Source: an uncultured Oscillospiraceae bacterium
Lineage (GTDB): Bacteria > Bacillota > Clostridia > Oscillospirales > Ruminococcaceae
Direction of reading: 5' to 3'
Assembly (NCBI GenBank): GCA_934446455.1
Contig: CAKSEE010000018.1
Location: forward strand, 1 to 44,854
Length of the DNA: 44,854 bases
Notes under the pieces: generated by a model
Told to the model about the DNA's origin: nothing
Databases searched by the model: none
Seen by the model: only the letters and a program-made list of their open reading frames with translations
Part shown: positions 16,892 to 23,478 of the stretch, one piece after another
How positions within the stretch are numbered: the stretch's first letter is position 1
How the letters are laid out: each line of letters begins with the position of its first letter
Position numbers and translations under genes: made by a program

Positions 16892-16919
16892 AAGCTCCCT
16901 ACGATCTTGTAGAGAGCTT
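16892..16919 (+). terminator. Terminator blocking the outward-facing promoter
   Basis: AAGCTCCCTAC pairs with GTAGAGAGCTT (one mismatch) around a 6-nt loop. It would stop transcripts from the promoter at 16724 before the IS. The T-run is weak on the plus strand (TTCATAAATG). Confidence 0.6.
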
Positions 16920-16933
16920 CATAAATGTAATAA

Positions 16934-16957
16934 GGCTCCCAGAATACTCTGAGAGCC
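16934..16957. repeat. Hairpin abutting the left end of the IS
   Basis: GGCTCCCAGA faces TCTGAGAGCC with one mismatch. The IS tip CAGCTTGTCG begins two bases later. This is the third case in the window of an IS1182-like end lying directly against a terminator-like hairpin. No second copy flanks the right end of this IS. Confidence 0.7.
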
Positions 16958-17032
16958 TCAGCTTGTCGAAAAAGTCCAGCGAAAGCTGGGCTTTTTTACG
17001 TAAATATGGTATAATAAAAAAGAGTGATAAAA

Positions 17033-18363
17033 ATGTTGAGCAGAGAACAAAAGGAAAGAAGCCAGAGCGAAATAATCTGCATAGAAGATCTAGTGCCGGA
17101 AAACCATCTGCTGCGAAAGATAGACGAAACAGTGGACTTCACGAAGATATATGACATAGTAGGAAAGCTGTACAGCGCGGACAAAGGCAGACCGAGCACC
17201 GACCCTGTGGTGCTGTTTAAGGCAGCAATAATACAGCATATTTACGGTATCCCATCGCTGCGAAGAACCGCCGAGGAAATTCGCCTGAACATAGCGTACC
17301 GCTGGTTTCTTGGGTATTCGCTGACTGAGAAAACTCCGCATTTCTCAACATTCAGCTATAACTTCAGCCACAGGTTTACGGAAGATATGGTGCAGCAAAT
17401 TTTCGACTGGATACTCAACGAGATAAACGACGCAGGGTATCTTTCACCCGAGGCAGTATTCATTGACAGGACACACATCAAGGCTAACGCAAACATGAAT
17501 AAAGCCATTCGCAGAGCCGTTCCGGAGGCTTCCAAAATCTACAGCGAACAGCTGCTGGACGAGATAAACAAGGACCGTGAAACCACGGCAAGAAACCGTT
17601 TGACGGTGGAAACCCACCCAAAGAGAAAGTAATAACTGAATCCAAAACCGACCCGGAATGCGGAGTTTTCCACAAAGGCGAGCATAAGAAATGCTTTGCT
17701 TATGCCGCGCAGACTGCCTGCGGCAAGAATGGGTATGTTCTTGATGCGACAGTCAATGCAGGTAATGTTCACGATAGCGTTGCATTCGACGGGCTGTACG
17801 AAAGACTGAAAAAGCGCTTTGCAATGCGATATGTCGTTGCTGTCGCAGGCTACAAGACCCCTTGGATATGCAAACGTGTCATAGACGACGGACTGATTCC
17901 TGTTCTGCCTTACAAGCGCCCGATGGGCAAAGACGGTTTTTTCAGACCTTATGAATACATTTACGATGAGTATTTCAATTGCGTTCTCTGCCCCGAAAAC
18001 CATGTTTTAAGCTACTCCACAACCAATCGCGACGGCTGCCGCGAGTTCAAAAGCAAGCCCTACATATGCGAAAGCTGCCCCTCCCGCAGCAAATGCACTG
18101 CCAATTCATCCTGCATTAAAACTGTCCTCAAGCACCTCTGGAGCGATTACCTCGAGTTAGCCGAGGACTACCGACATACTCCGCAGCTTCGCAAGCTTTA
18201 CGACCGCCGCAAGGAAACGATTGAGCGTGTCTTCGCGGACGCAAAAGAAAAGCACTCTATGAGATTTACATATTTTCGTAGCTTGACTCGTGTCACTAAC
18301 TGGGTCAGGCTTAAGTTTGCTGCCATGAATCTTAAAAAGTATGTACTGCATAGGTGGTTATAG
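17033..18363 (+). pseudogene. IS1182-like DDE transposase, frameshifted and lacking the second Asp
   Basis: Transposase of the IS. The first frame (17033-17632, ATG chosen over the GTG at 17024) contains the N-terminal region SADKGRPSTDPVVLFKA and the first catalytic Asp in FIDRTHIKANAN. The rest (KTDPECGVFHKGEHKKCFAY, then GNVHDSVAFDG) lies one base back and ends at 18363. The second catalytic site, normally VADAGYKTP, reads VAVAGYKTP, so Asp has become Val. The Glu region, RRKETIERVFADAKEKHSMR, is intact. The frames meet around a CCCAAAG heptamer. The lost Asp suggests a dead copy even if frameshifting works. Cysteines in CVLCPENH and CESCPSRSKC form the usual zinc-like insertion. Confidence 0.85.
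17617..17623 (+). other. Slippery heptamer C CCA AAG at the transposase frame junction
   Basis: Read in the zero frame it is C CCA AAG, the X XXY YYZ pattern for -1 frameshifting. The zero frame stops three codons later (TAA at 17630-17632). The -1 frame is open from 17581 and continues to the end of the transposase. Programmed frameshifting is possible but unproven. Confidence 0.5.
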
Positions 18364-18475
18364 TGCTTTTTCTTGCATTTATTGTCAAACTTTTCGGCTT
18401 TCGGTTTCCTCGCTGTTTAATATTCAAAAAGCCATCTTTCACTTTTCAACGAAAGCTGGCTTTTTCGACAAGCTG

Positions 18476-18504
18476 CAGCGCCGGAATTTCCGGCGCTGTT
18501 TTTT
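18476..18504 (+). terminator. araR terminator, right duplicate with U-tract
   Basis: The same 23-bp palindrome as at 6958-6980, here followed by TTTTTT. Together with the left copy it defines the insertion point. The pre-insertion terminator would be the left flank, one hairpin and this T-run. Confidence 0.9.
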
Positions 18505-18633
18505 ATAAATTGATGCAGTTTGTGAAACTGTATCTGACATTAATTTAATAAAGTAAAATAGGACATCTTCATCATGATTAACTGTTGATTTTTCTTTTTT
18601 AGTGTGGTATATTATTTGTTGTGGGGTATTTTG

Positions 18634-18978
18634 TCAGCGGTACAAATCAGAATTTAATGAGATGAAATCATGTATATCTGCACTGATGTTGTATGTGACC
18701 CAGTTTGTGATTTTTGTTGGTATTGCATTCATGGAAAAAAGGGTGAGCCAATTCAGTGCGAGAAAATGAAAGCAGTTTTTTCGTCGTTTTCGGTATAGTT
18801 TGTCTGCGTGATGCGCTGCGTATGTACCGTTTGAATAGCTATTTCTTCGGAACTCCCGGCTTACCGAGGACGGCGACCGGTTAATCATTCGGGCAATTGC
18901 CCGAATGCTTAACCCCTGAGCTTTCAAAACTCTTGACAACTCCCGCTCTTCTGTGGTAAAATGAGTGTAATGACACAT
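18634..18978 (-). pseudogene. IS30-family transposase fragment
   Basis: The first ~70 residues match the helix-turn-helix start of IS30 transposases (HYTHFTTEERELSRVLKAQG, then IARMINRSPSSVSREFRRN). The remaining ~45 codons do not resemble the family and a stop follows, so most of the gene, including the DDE core, is lost. AGGA precedes the ATG. It lies between the right copy of the araR terminator and another IS1182-like end. The surrounding 18505-19084 holds no other gene that I can see. Confidence 0.8.
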
Positions 18979-19084
18979 ATTGTTCCTCCTGTTTGTGGTT
19001 GTGTGGTTACTCCCATTATAACACGAGTTGCTTTATGTGTCATTACTTTTTTCGGGTGTTGCGCTTGTATTATAAATCTATCTA

Positions 19085-19111
19085 CGAAAGATGGCTTTTT
19101 CGACAGACTGA
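19085..19111 (-). mobile_element. Orphan IS1182-like right end
   Basis: GAAAGATGGC, then TTTTTCGACAGACTGAG: the same kind of tip as the IS (inverted form CAGTCTGTCGAAAAAG). It is closest to the left tip of the 188-bp element at 35801. It abuts the perfect hairpin at 19112. No matching left end is visible nearby. Confidence 0.65.
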
Positions 19112-19134
19112 GCTCCCGGAATAATTCCGGGAGC
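19112..19134. terminator. Perfect hairpin next to the orphan IS end
   Basis: GCTCCCGGAAT and ATTCCGGGAGC around a single A, 23 bp. It resembles a terminator whose T-run was displaced by the adjoining IS end. It partly resembles the hairpin at 16934-16957 (GCTCCC...GAATA...GAGC), perhaps a diverged duplicate. Confidence 0.6.
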
Positions 19135-19240
19135 AGTTCACTTACCGACCAAGGAGATTCTTTAAATCCTCTTTATCTTGTTCTGTCATATTCGACATGC
19201 CTCTCCGGGAAGCTTGTTTTGAATTGTTGACAGTATAAAC

Positions 19241-19271
19241 AAAACCCTGCAGTTACTGGCTACAGGGTTTT
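19241..19271 (-). terminator. Terminator after the broken lipoprotein gene
   Basis: AAAACCCTG pairs with CAGGGTTTT around a 13-nt loop. It lies 7 nt after the ancestral stop at 19278-19280. T-rich on both strands. Confidence 0.75.
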
Positions 19272-19277
19272 ACTTAT

Positions 19278-19742
19278 TTAAGATGTAAGACCAAAGAGTT
19301 TATTAAGTTCGTCAATCTCTTCCTGCGTAGCGCCCTCCATACCGCCTTCGCTTATCGTCAGTGAACCGCCTGACATTATTATGTCTGTGATTTCCCGGTC
19401 GCGCTTCCACATGGCTTCAGCAAAATCGATTTCGTCCTGAGTAGTGTGGTAATCAACTCCTCATGGGCAGTCTGCTGCTCCTGTGCCTTTTGGTAGGCTT
19501 CATCGGATTCCTCGGGTACGTGCGCAGTTTCAGCCGCTGTTGTTGCCACAGGCGTTGTCACCGCTGTTGTTGCTGCCGTTGTGGCTGCTGTGGTTGCGGC
19601 TTCTGTGGTAGGTTCTGCTGTGGGTGCGGCAGGCTCGGTCACGGAAGCGGGTTCGGGGGCGGGTTCGCCCTGCGCACAGCCCGCGAGGGTCAGTAATGCT
19701 GCGGCAAGAAGCGCCGCGCTAAAGCTGTTTGTGTTTGTTCAT
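19278..19742 (-). pseudogene. Small Thr/Ala-rich lipoprotein, two frameshifts
   Basis: The ancestral product was a lipoprotein. ATG at 19740-19742, with GGGAGA upstream, gives MNKHKQL and then an immediate stop. In another frame the signal-peptide core SAALLAAALLTLAGC continues into an Ala/Thr/Pro/Glu-rich linker (TTEAATTAATTAATTAVTT) and EESDEAYQKAQEQQTAHEEL. A second shift near 19448 restores DYHTTQDEIDFAEAMWKRD up to LNKLFGLTS and the stop. Two independent shifts in 465 bp make a pseudogene likely, unless the assembly is poor here. Function unknown. A good promoter lies just upstream. Confidence 0.7.
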
Positions 19743-19782
19743 GGTTACATCTCCCATAATGTTTGAAAATTAACTTGTATTT

Positions 19783-19811
19783 ATTATAGCACTTAAAGGC
19801 GCGTTTGTAAA
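19783..19811 (-). promoter_or_regulatory. Promoter of the broken lipoprotein gene
   Basis: TTTACA (19806-19811), 17 bp, TATAAT (19783-19788) on the minus strand, about 40 nt before the ATG. Confidence 0.7.
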
Positions 19812-19860
19812 TGCATTTTCAAAAAGTCGTCCCCGCAAAGCGGCTTTTGTCAATGCCGGC

Positions 19861-19889
19861 TTGACATTAACATTAAAACATGATAAAAT
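19861..19889 (+). promoter_or_regulatory. Promoter of the TetR-family gene
   Basis: TTGACA (19861-19866), 17 bp, TAAAAT (19884-19889), about 30 nt before the start codon. Confidence 0.8.
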
Positions 19890-19918
19890 GAAAGCACCAC
19901 ATTCAACGGAGGAAAGCC

Positions 19919-20485
19919 ATGCCCAACTTCACCAAACAGGCGATAAAAACCGCCTTTCTGAAGCTGCTGAACGAAATGCCGCTTAACAAGATAAGCGTGC
20001 GCAGCATTGTGGAGGAGTGCGGGATAAACCGCAACTCGTTCTACTACCACTATCAGGACATTCCCGCGCTTATAGAGGAAATAGCAAAGGACGAGATAGA
20101 CTCCATAATAGCGAAGTACCCCACGATAAACACTATAGACGAGTGCCTTAACCTCGCGTTCAGGTTTGCGGTGGAGAACAAGCGCGCCGTGCTTCATATA
20201 TATAACTCCATAAACCGCGACATATATGTGCGCTATCTCATGGACATATGCGAGTATGTCGTGCGCACCTACCTTGATACGGCGTTCGGCAGGAACGTTG
20301 TGAGCGAGTACGACCGCGCGGTTACCGTGCGCCTGCTTAAGTGCGAGATTTTCGGGCTGTGCGTCGACTGGGTTTCCAACGGCATGAAGGACGACGCCAT
20401 AAAGGAGATATACCACGTCACCGAGCTTTGCAGAGGGCTTTCCGCAGAGCTTATCCGCCGCAGCCGCGAGCTGAATAAACACTAA
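19919..20485 (+). CDS. TetR/AcrR-family transcriptional regulator
   Basis: Predicted DNA-binding repressor of 188 residues. The N-terminal helix-turn-helix is clear (TKQAIKTAFLKLLNEMPLNK, then ISVRSIVEECGINRNSFYYHY, about residues 5-45). The all-helical C-terminal domain resembles the TetR_C_7 (DhaS-like) group, whose members often respond to small ligands or act through partners. GGAGG precedes the ATG by 6 nt. It is followed after about 235 nt by the DUF308 membrane gene on the same strand with its own promoter; a terminator between them argues against one operon. The target is unknown. Confidence 0.88.
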   Translation: MPNFTKQAIKTAFLKLLNEMPLNKISVRSIVEECGINRNSFYYHYQDIPALIEEIAKDEIDSIIAKYPTINTIDECLNLAFRFAVENKRAVLHIYNSINRDIYVRYLMDICEYVVRTYLDTAFGRNVVSEYDRAVTVRLLKCEIFGLCVDWVSNGMKDDAIKEIYHVTELCRGLSAELIRRSRELNKH

Positions 20486-20533
20486 GGCAACACCGCACAA
20501 AGGCCATTTATCGGATTTTGTGCGTGTATTGCC
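20486..20533. repeat. Short relative of the GGCAATACCGCAC mobile repeat
   Basis: It starts right after the TetR stop with GGCAACACCGCACAAAG and ends TTTTGTGCGTGTATTGCC, so it forms its own imperfect hairpin. The first ~45 bp match the left part of the element at 32922-33083 closely, so it is a shortened copy of the same family. The rest of the gap up to 20608 shows no gene. Confidence 0.65.
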
Positions 20534-20608
20534 CTAAACGTGCATTCGCCCATGCAAACCGTTTTTTGGGCATATTATCGCTTTTGCCCTGTTTTTATAC
20601 AAAATCTC

Positions 20609-20635
20609 CCCGCTGTCGAAAAATCGGACAGCGGG
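20609..20635 (+). terminator. Terminator between the TetR and DUF308 genes
   Basis: CCCGCTGTC pairs with GACAGCGGG around a 9-nt loop; CGCGCTTTTG follows. It contains GTCGAAAAA by chance but is not an IS end. Confidence 0.75.
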
Positions 20636-20720
20636 CGCGCTTTTGCCCGTTTATATAACCGCTTTACGGTGTTATAATAAAATCAACAGACAAACCCGTA
20701 TATCGGAAGGAGTGTTTTAT

Positions 20721-21308
20721 ATGCGGTCTACCGCTCCAATGAAGGCAGCCAAAACAGGCTATATTGTTGTATCCGCACTGCTGTGCGTGCTGGGTCTGGT
20801 GCTTATCGTCTTCCCGTCGTTCTCTGCAGAGGCGTTCGGAATAATCGCAGGCATTATGATGATAGTGTTCGGCACGGTAAGGCTCGTGGGGTTCTTCTCG
20901 CGCGACCTTTACAGGCTGGCGTTTCAGTACGACCTGCCGTTCGGAATACTTCTCGTGGCGCTCGGCGTTATATTCCTGCTGCACCCGCAGAGCCTTGTGT
21001 CGTTCATCTGCATTTCGCTCGGGCTTTATATCATGGCGGACGGGCTTTTCAAGATTCAGATAGCGCTTGAGGCAAAGCGCTTCGGTATAGGACAGTGGTG
21101 GCTTATTCTCGCGCTTGCGCTTGTAACGGGCGTGCTCGGGCTTGTGCTGCTTCTGAACCCCGCAGGCGGCAGCAGGCTCATTATGATACTGCTCGGTATC
21201 TCGCTGCTGTCAGAGGGCGTGCTTAATTTCAGCACGGTAATCACCGCGGTAAAAATCGTAAAGAATCAGCAGCCCGATTCTATTGACGTTGAGTTTGAGG
21301 AAAAGTAA
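20721..21308 (+). CDS. DUF308/HdeD-family membrane protein
   Basis: A 195-residue integral membrane protein built from repeated hydrophobic helices in pairs, with Gly-rich turns such as FGIIAGIMMIVFGTVRLVGFF, then LPFGILLVALGVIFLLHP and LGLYIMADGLFKIQIALEAK. This is the DUF308 pattern found in HdeD, an acid-resistance-linked protein of E. coli; the function in Firmicutes is not established. The ATG at 20721 follows AAGGAG; a longer reading from 20643 lacks a ribosome site. A TATAAT at 20673-20678 provides a likely promoter. A strong terminator follows. Confidence 0.88.
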   Translation: MRSTAPMKAAKTGYIVVSALLCVLGLVLIVFPSFSAEAFGIIAGIMMIVFGTVRLVGFFSRDLYRLAFQYDLPFGILLVALGVIFLLHPQSLVSFICISLGLYIMADGLFKIQIALEAKRFGIGQWWLILALALVTGVLGLVLLLNPAGGSRLIMILLGISLLSEGVLNFSTVITAVKIVKNQQPDSIDVEFEEK

Positions 21309-21325
21309 CGTAAATCAAGGCATAA

Positions 21326-21358
21326 AAAGTGCGCGAAGCAATTTGCTCCGCGCACTTT
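21326..21358 (+). terminator. Terminator of the DUF308 gene
   Basis: AAAGTGCGCG pairs with CGCGCACTTT, extended by AGCA/TGCT across one mismatch; GATTTTC follows. Confidence 0.85.
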
Positions 21359-21429
21359 GATTTTCAGATTACAATTTAATTTCCGCGTAGCGAATTGATT
21401 TTCGCTTCCTTTTGGCACAAAAGAAAGTA

Positions 21430-21502
21430 GGGGCGTGGGGCGTCTCCCCGTTGGGGAGGTGTCGCGCAGCGACAGAGGGGCTGACCGACAGACCAACGCC
21501 CC
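21430..21502. repeat. REP-like three-way-junction element
   Basis: The outer stem GGGGCGT (21430-21436) pairs with ACGCCCC (21496-21502). It encloses two hairpins: CTCCCC/GGGGAG (21444-21458) and TGTCGC/GCGACA (21460-21474). It lies between convergent genes, just after the binding-protein stop. Only one copy is in this window. The design resembles dispersed palindromic repeats. Confidence 0.5.
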
Positions 21503-21511
21503 CACAGTCTG

Positions 21512-22333
21512 TCAGAAATAAGTATCAAGTATCTTGTCCATTGTGCCGTCAGCCTTTATCTCCTCAAGCGCCTTATTTATCGCCGCCTGAAGTTCCGTGC
21601 TGCCCTTGGGCATACATACGCCGAACTGCTCGGGAACGTCGCCCTCGACCGACTGCTGGTTCCACGTCTGCTCATAGGCGCCCTCGGAGAGGTACTTTGT
21701 GGCAACCGTGCTGTCGGAGATCACCGCGTCAAGTCTGCCTGCGGCAAGGTCGTCCCACGCGTTCATAACCGTCGCGTACTCGAACGTCTGCACCTCTATG
21801 CCGTTCTTCTCTATGTAGTCCGTAAGATAGAAGTCGGACGTGGTGTCCTCCTGATAGCCTACCTTAAGCCCCGCAAGCTCCGCAGGGGAAGCGGGCTTTA
21901 TCGCAGCGTCCTTAAGAACGTTTATGGACTGCCAGTTCTCAATATACGGCTCGGAAAAGTCGAACTCAAGAAGCCTGTCGGGCGTAATCGTGACAGACGA
22001 CATTACGATGTCGTAATCGCCCTTTGCAAGACCCGAGAAAATGCCGTCCCAGCCTGTGTTCACCATCTCAACCTCGCAGCCGAGCTTTTCGCCGATAGCG
22101 TAGGCAAGCTCAACGTCAACGCCGATGGGGGTTACGCCGTCCGTGTCGAAATACTCAAACGGAGGATATGCAATGTCCGAGCCGACGCGCAGCTTGTCGA
22201 TCCTGAAGCCCTCGCCCGCAGCGGAGCTTGCGCTCTCCGAGTCAGACGAACTGCCGGAAGTCTTGCCCGTGGAGCACGCCGCAAGAGAAAGCGCCAGCGT
22301 GCAGGCGGCAAGCGCCGAAAACACCTTTTTCAT
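21512..22333 (-). CDS. Amino-acid-type ABC transporter substrate-binding lipoprotein
   Basis: Extracellular solute-binding protein family 3. Its 273 residues begin with a lipoprotein signal (MKKVFSALAACTLALSLAAC, Cys20) and a Ser-rich linker. The family core follows: LRVGSDIAYPPFEY, then IGVDVELAYAIGEKLG, WDGIFSGLAKGDYDIVMSS, FSEPYIENWQSI and GLKVGYQEDTTSDFYL. FGVCMPKGSTELQAAINKAL closes the fold. Such proteins usually bind polar amino acids or similar. No permease or ATPase gene lies next to it, so it is an orphan that must use a transporter encoded elsewhere. AAGGAGA precedes the ATG, and a good promoter lies about 70 nt upstream. Confidence 0.9.
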   Translation of the reverse strand: MKKVFSALAACTLALSLAACSTGKTSGSSSDSESASSAAGEGFRIDKLRVGSDIAYPPFEYFDTDGVTPIGVDVELAYAIGEKLGCEVEMVNTGWDGIFSGLAKGDYDIVMSSVTITPDRLLEFDFSEPYIENWQSINVLKDAAIKPASPAELAGLKVGYQEDTTSDFYLTDYIEKNGIEVQTFEYATVMNAWDDLAAGRLDAVISDSTVATKYLSEGAYEQTWNQQSVEGDVPEQFGVCMPKGSTELQAAINKALEEIKADGTMDKILDTYF

Positions 22334-22405
22334 GTTAGTTTCTCCTTTGCTTTTCGGGCTCCCGATTTATCGGCGCCCTGTTTTTATGGTTTGTTTTATG
22401 AGAAA

Positions 22406-22434
22406 AGGATATCACAACTCTGCAATAAAGTCAA
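22406..22434 (-). promoter_or_regulatory. Promoter of the orphan binding protein
   Basis: TTGACT (22429-22434), 17 bp, TATCCT (22406-22411) on the minus strand. The rest of 22435-22614 shows no gene. Confidence 0.65.
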
Positions 22435-22614
22435 CAAAAAATTGCACTTTTTCTGCTCTTGATATGGATTTTTATAAGATTTCACATTTTTCAACGGCAT
22501 TCGGGCTTGTTTTTTATCAGGATTATAATGAATTTTATTCGCGCATTATGCAAAATTCTGTCGAATATGAAACAGCACCGCAGTTTTCTTGCATATGCTG
22601 CCTGCACTAGCCGC

Positions 22615-22645
22615 AAAAAAGCGCCCCCGCCGCAGCGGAAGCGCC
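22615..22645 (-). terminator. Terminator of RNase P RNA
   Basis: GGCGC and GCGCC arms enclose a GC-rich loop; TTTTTT follows on the minus strand. It begins about 10 nt after the RNA 3' end. Confidence 0.8.
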
Positions 22646-22655
22646 ATGTAAAGCA

Positions 22656-23009
22656 AAGGGGTGTGACTCCATCGATAAGCCGAGTTCTGTCGTGTATGAC
22701 CATCTATCTAGCCCCGCCGTCGCCGACGGGATCAAGCCACCTTTCAACGAAGCGCGCCGAGCAGACGCGTTATCCTCCGCACCAATCGGTGTTGCATCGG
22801 GTAGGGTTTACACGGCAGCGCAGTCTCCTGCGCTCCGGTGGGCTCTTACCCCACCATTCCACCCTTACCGCCGAAAACGGCGGCGGTATCTTTTCTGTTG
22901 CACTTGCCCTGAGGTCGCCCTCGGCTGACGTTATCAGTTACCCTGCTCTGTGATGCTCGGACTTTCCTCATGACGCTCTCGCGTCCCGCGGTCATATAAT
23001 GAAGTCACC
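22656..23009 (-). ncRNA. rnpB: RNase P RNA
   Basis: Catalytic RNA that trims the 5' ends of tRNA precursors. On the minus strand the universal 5' motif GAGGAAAGTCCGAG is followed near the 3' end by ACAGAACTCGGCTTAT, the conserved P4-region strand. The ends GGGTGACT and AGTCACACCC pair as helix P1. Length is about 354 nt, in the normal range. A promoter with TTGATT (23038-23043), 17 bp and an extended TGCTATAAT (-10 at 23015-23020) sets the start near 23009. The ends are estimated from pairing and promoter position. Confidence 0.92.
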
Positions 23010-23302
23010 CTTGCATTATAGCACAATTCCCCGCAAAAATCAAGGGGAAATTCTGCGGCTTCTTGTTACATTGCGTTACATAAACGGTTCGTCAGCTTTC
23101 ACAAAACAGATGAAAAAACGCTTCTGCCACAAGGGTAATGTCAGTTAACTACAATTTTGTTTACGCAATTTAGGTAAAACAATAAATATTACCCGATGTT
23201 TTACTGTGAATTGTGTATATTTTTATTTTCTCAATATATGAAAATGTAACATATGTCCCAAAATCTTTTAATAAAAATTATATTTTTTGTTGCATTTGTC
23301 CA

Positions 23303-23332
23303 TTGAAATCTTTTTGTGCATAATGCTATAAT
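23303..23332 (+). promoter_or_regulatory. Promoter of the GH5-related gene
   Basis: TTGAAA (23303-23308), 18 bp and an extended -10, TGCTATAAT (23327-23332). The leader is about 140 nt and holds a small ATACAG/CTGTAT hairpin near 23443. I recognise no known riboswitch. The region 23044-23302 is AT-rich and shows no gene. Confidence 0.7.
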
Positions 23333-23478
23333 AATTCCAGCATCGTTGAATCTTTTAGGCTTTGACGGGGCTGCATAAAGCGCTAATGCATGGGCTTGGT
23401 CTGCGCTTGAATGAAAACGATTACTTAACCCGAAAATACAGTGCTGTATGTCAACTAACGACTAAAAAGGAGAACTCT

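Larger units (their letters stand above)
6981..18475. mobile_element. 11.5-kb IS1182-like composite element carrying CBASS and restriction genes
   Basis: The block begins with CAGCTTGTCGAAAAAG at 6981 and ends with the inverted form of the same 16 bases at 18475. Exactly the same 23-bp hairpin abuts both ends. The first 27 bp at 6981-7007 are identical to the left end of the IS at 16959. Cargo: S-4TM effector, E2-like and CD-NTase genes with CIRCE, GIY-YIG/helicase protein, Eco57I-type methylase, tyrosine recombinase and the IS itself. The CBASS part is visibly more AT-rich than the flanking chromosome, consistent with foreign origin. Transposition as one unit is inferred from the end structure; homologous recombination between IS ends is the main alternative. 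Confidence 0.8.
16959..18475 (+). mobile_element. IS1182-like insertion sequence, about 1.52 kb, probably inactive
   Basis: The ends are imperfect inverted repeats that share CAGCTTGTCGAAAAAG and then CCAGC. Inside is one DDE transposase gene, read in two frames. It forms the right end of the 11.5-kb block. The right tip lies directly against the hairpin duplicate at 18476. Confidence 0.88.

Noticed and set aside
20609..20635. Another IS1182-like end (GTCGAAAAA)
   Set aside because: It is the loop of an ordinary CCCGCTGTC/GACAGCGGG terminator and lacks the CAGCTT tip.
23340..23478. tmRNA or riboswitch in the GH5 leader (GACGGGGCTG)
   Set aside because: A short resemblance only; no tag frame, tRNA-like ends or known riboswitch core found.
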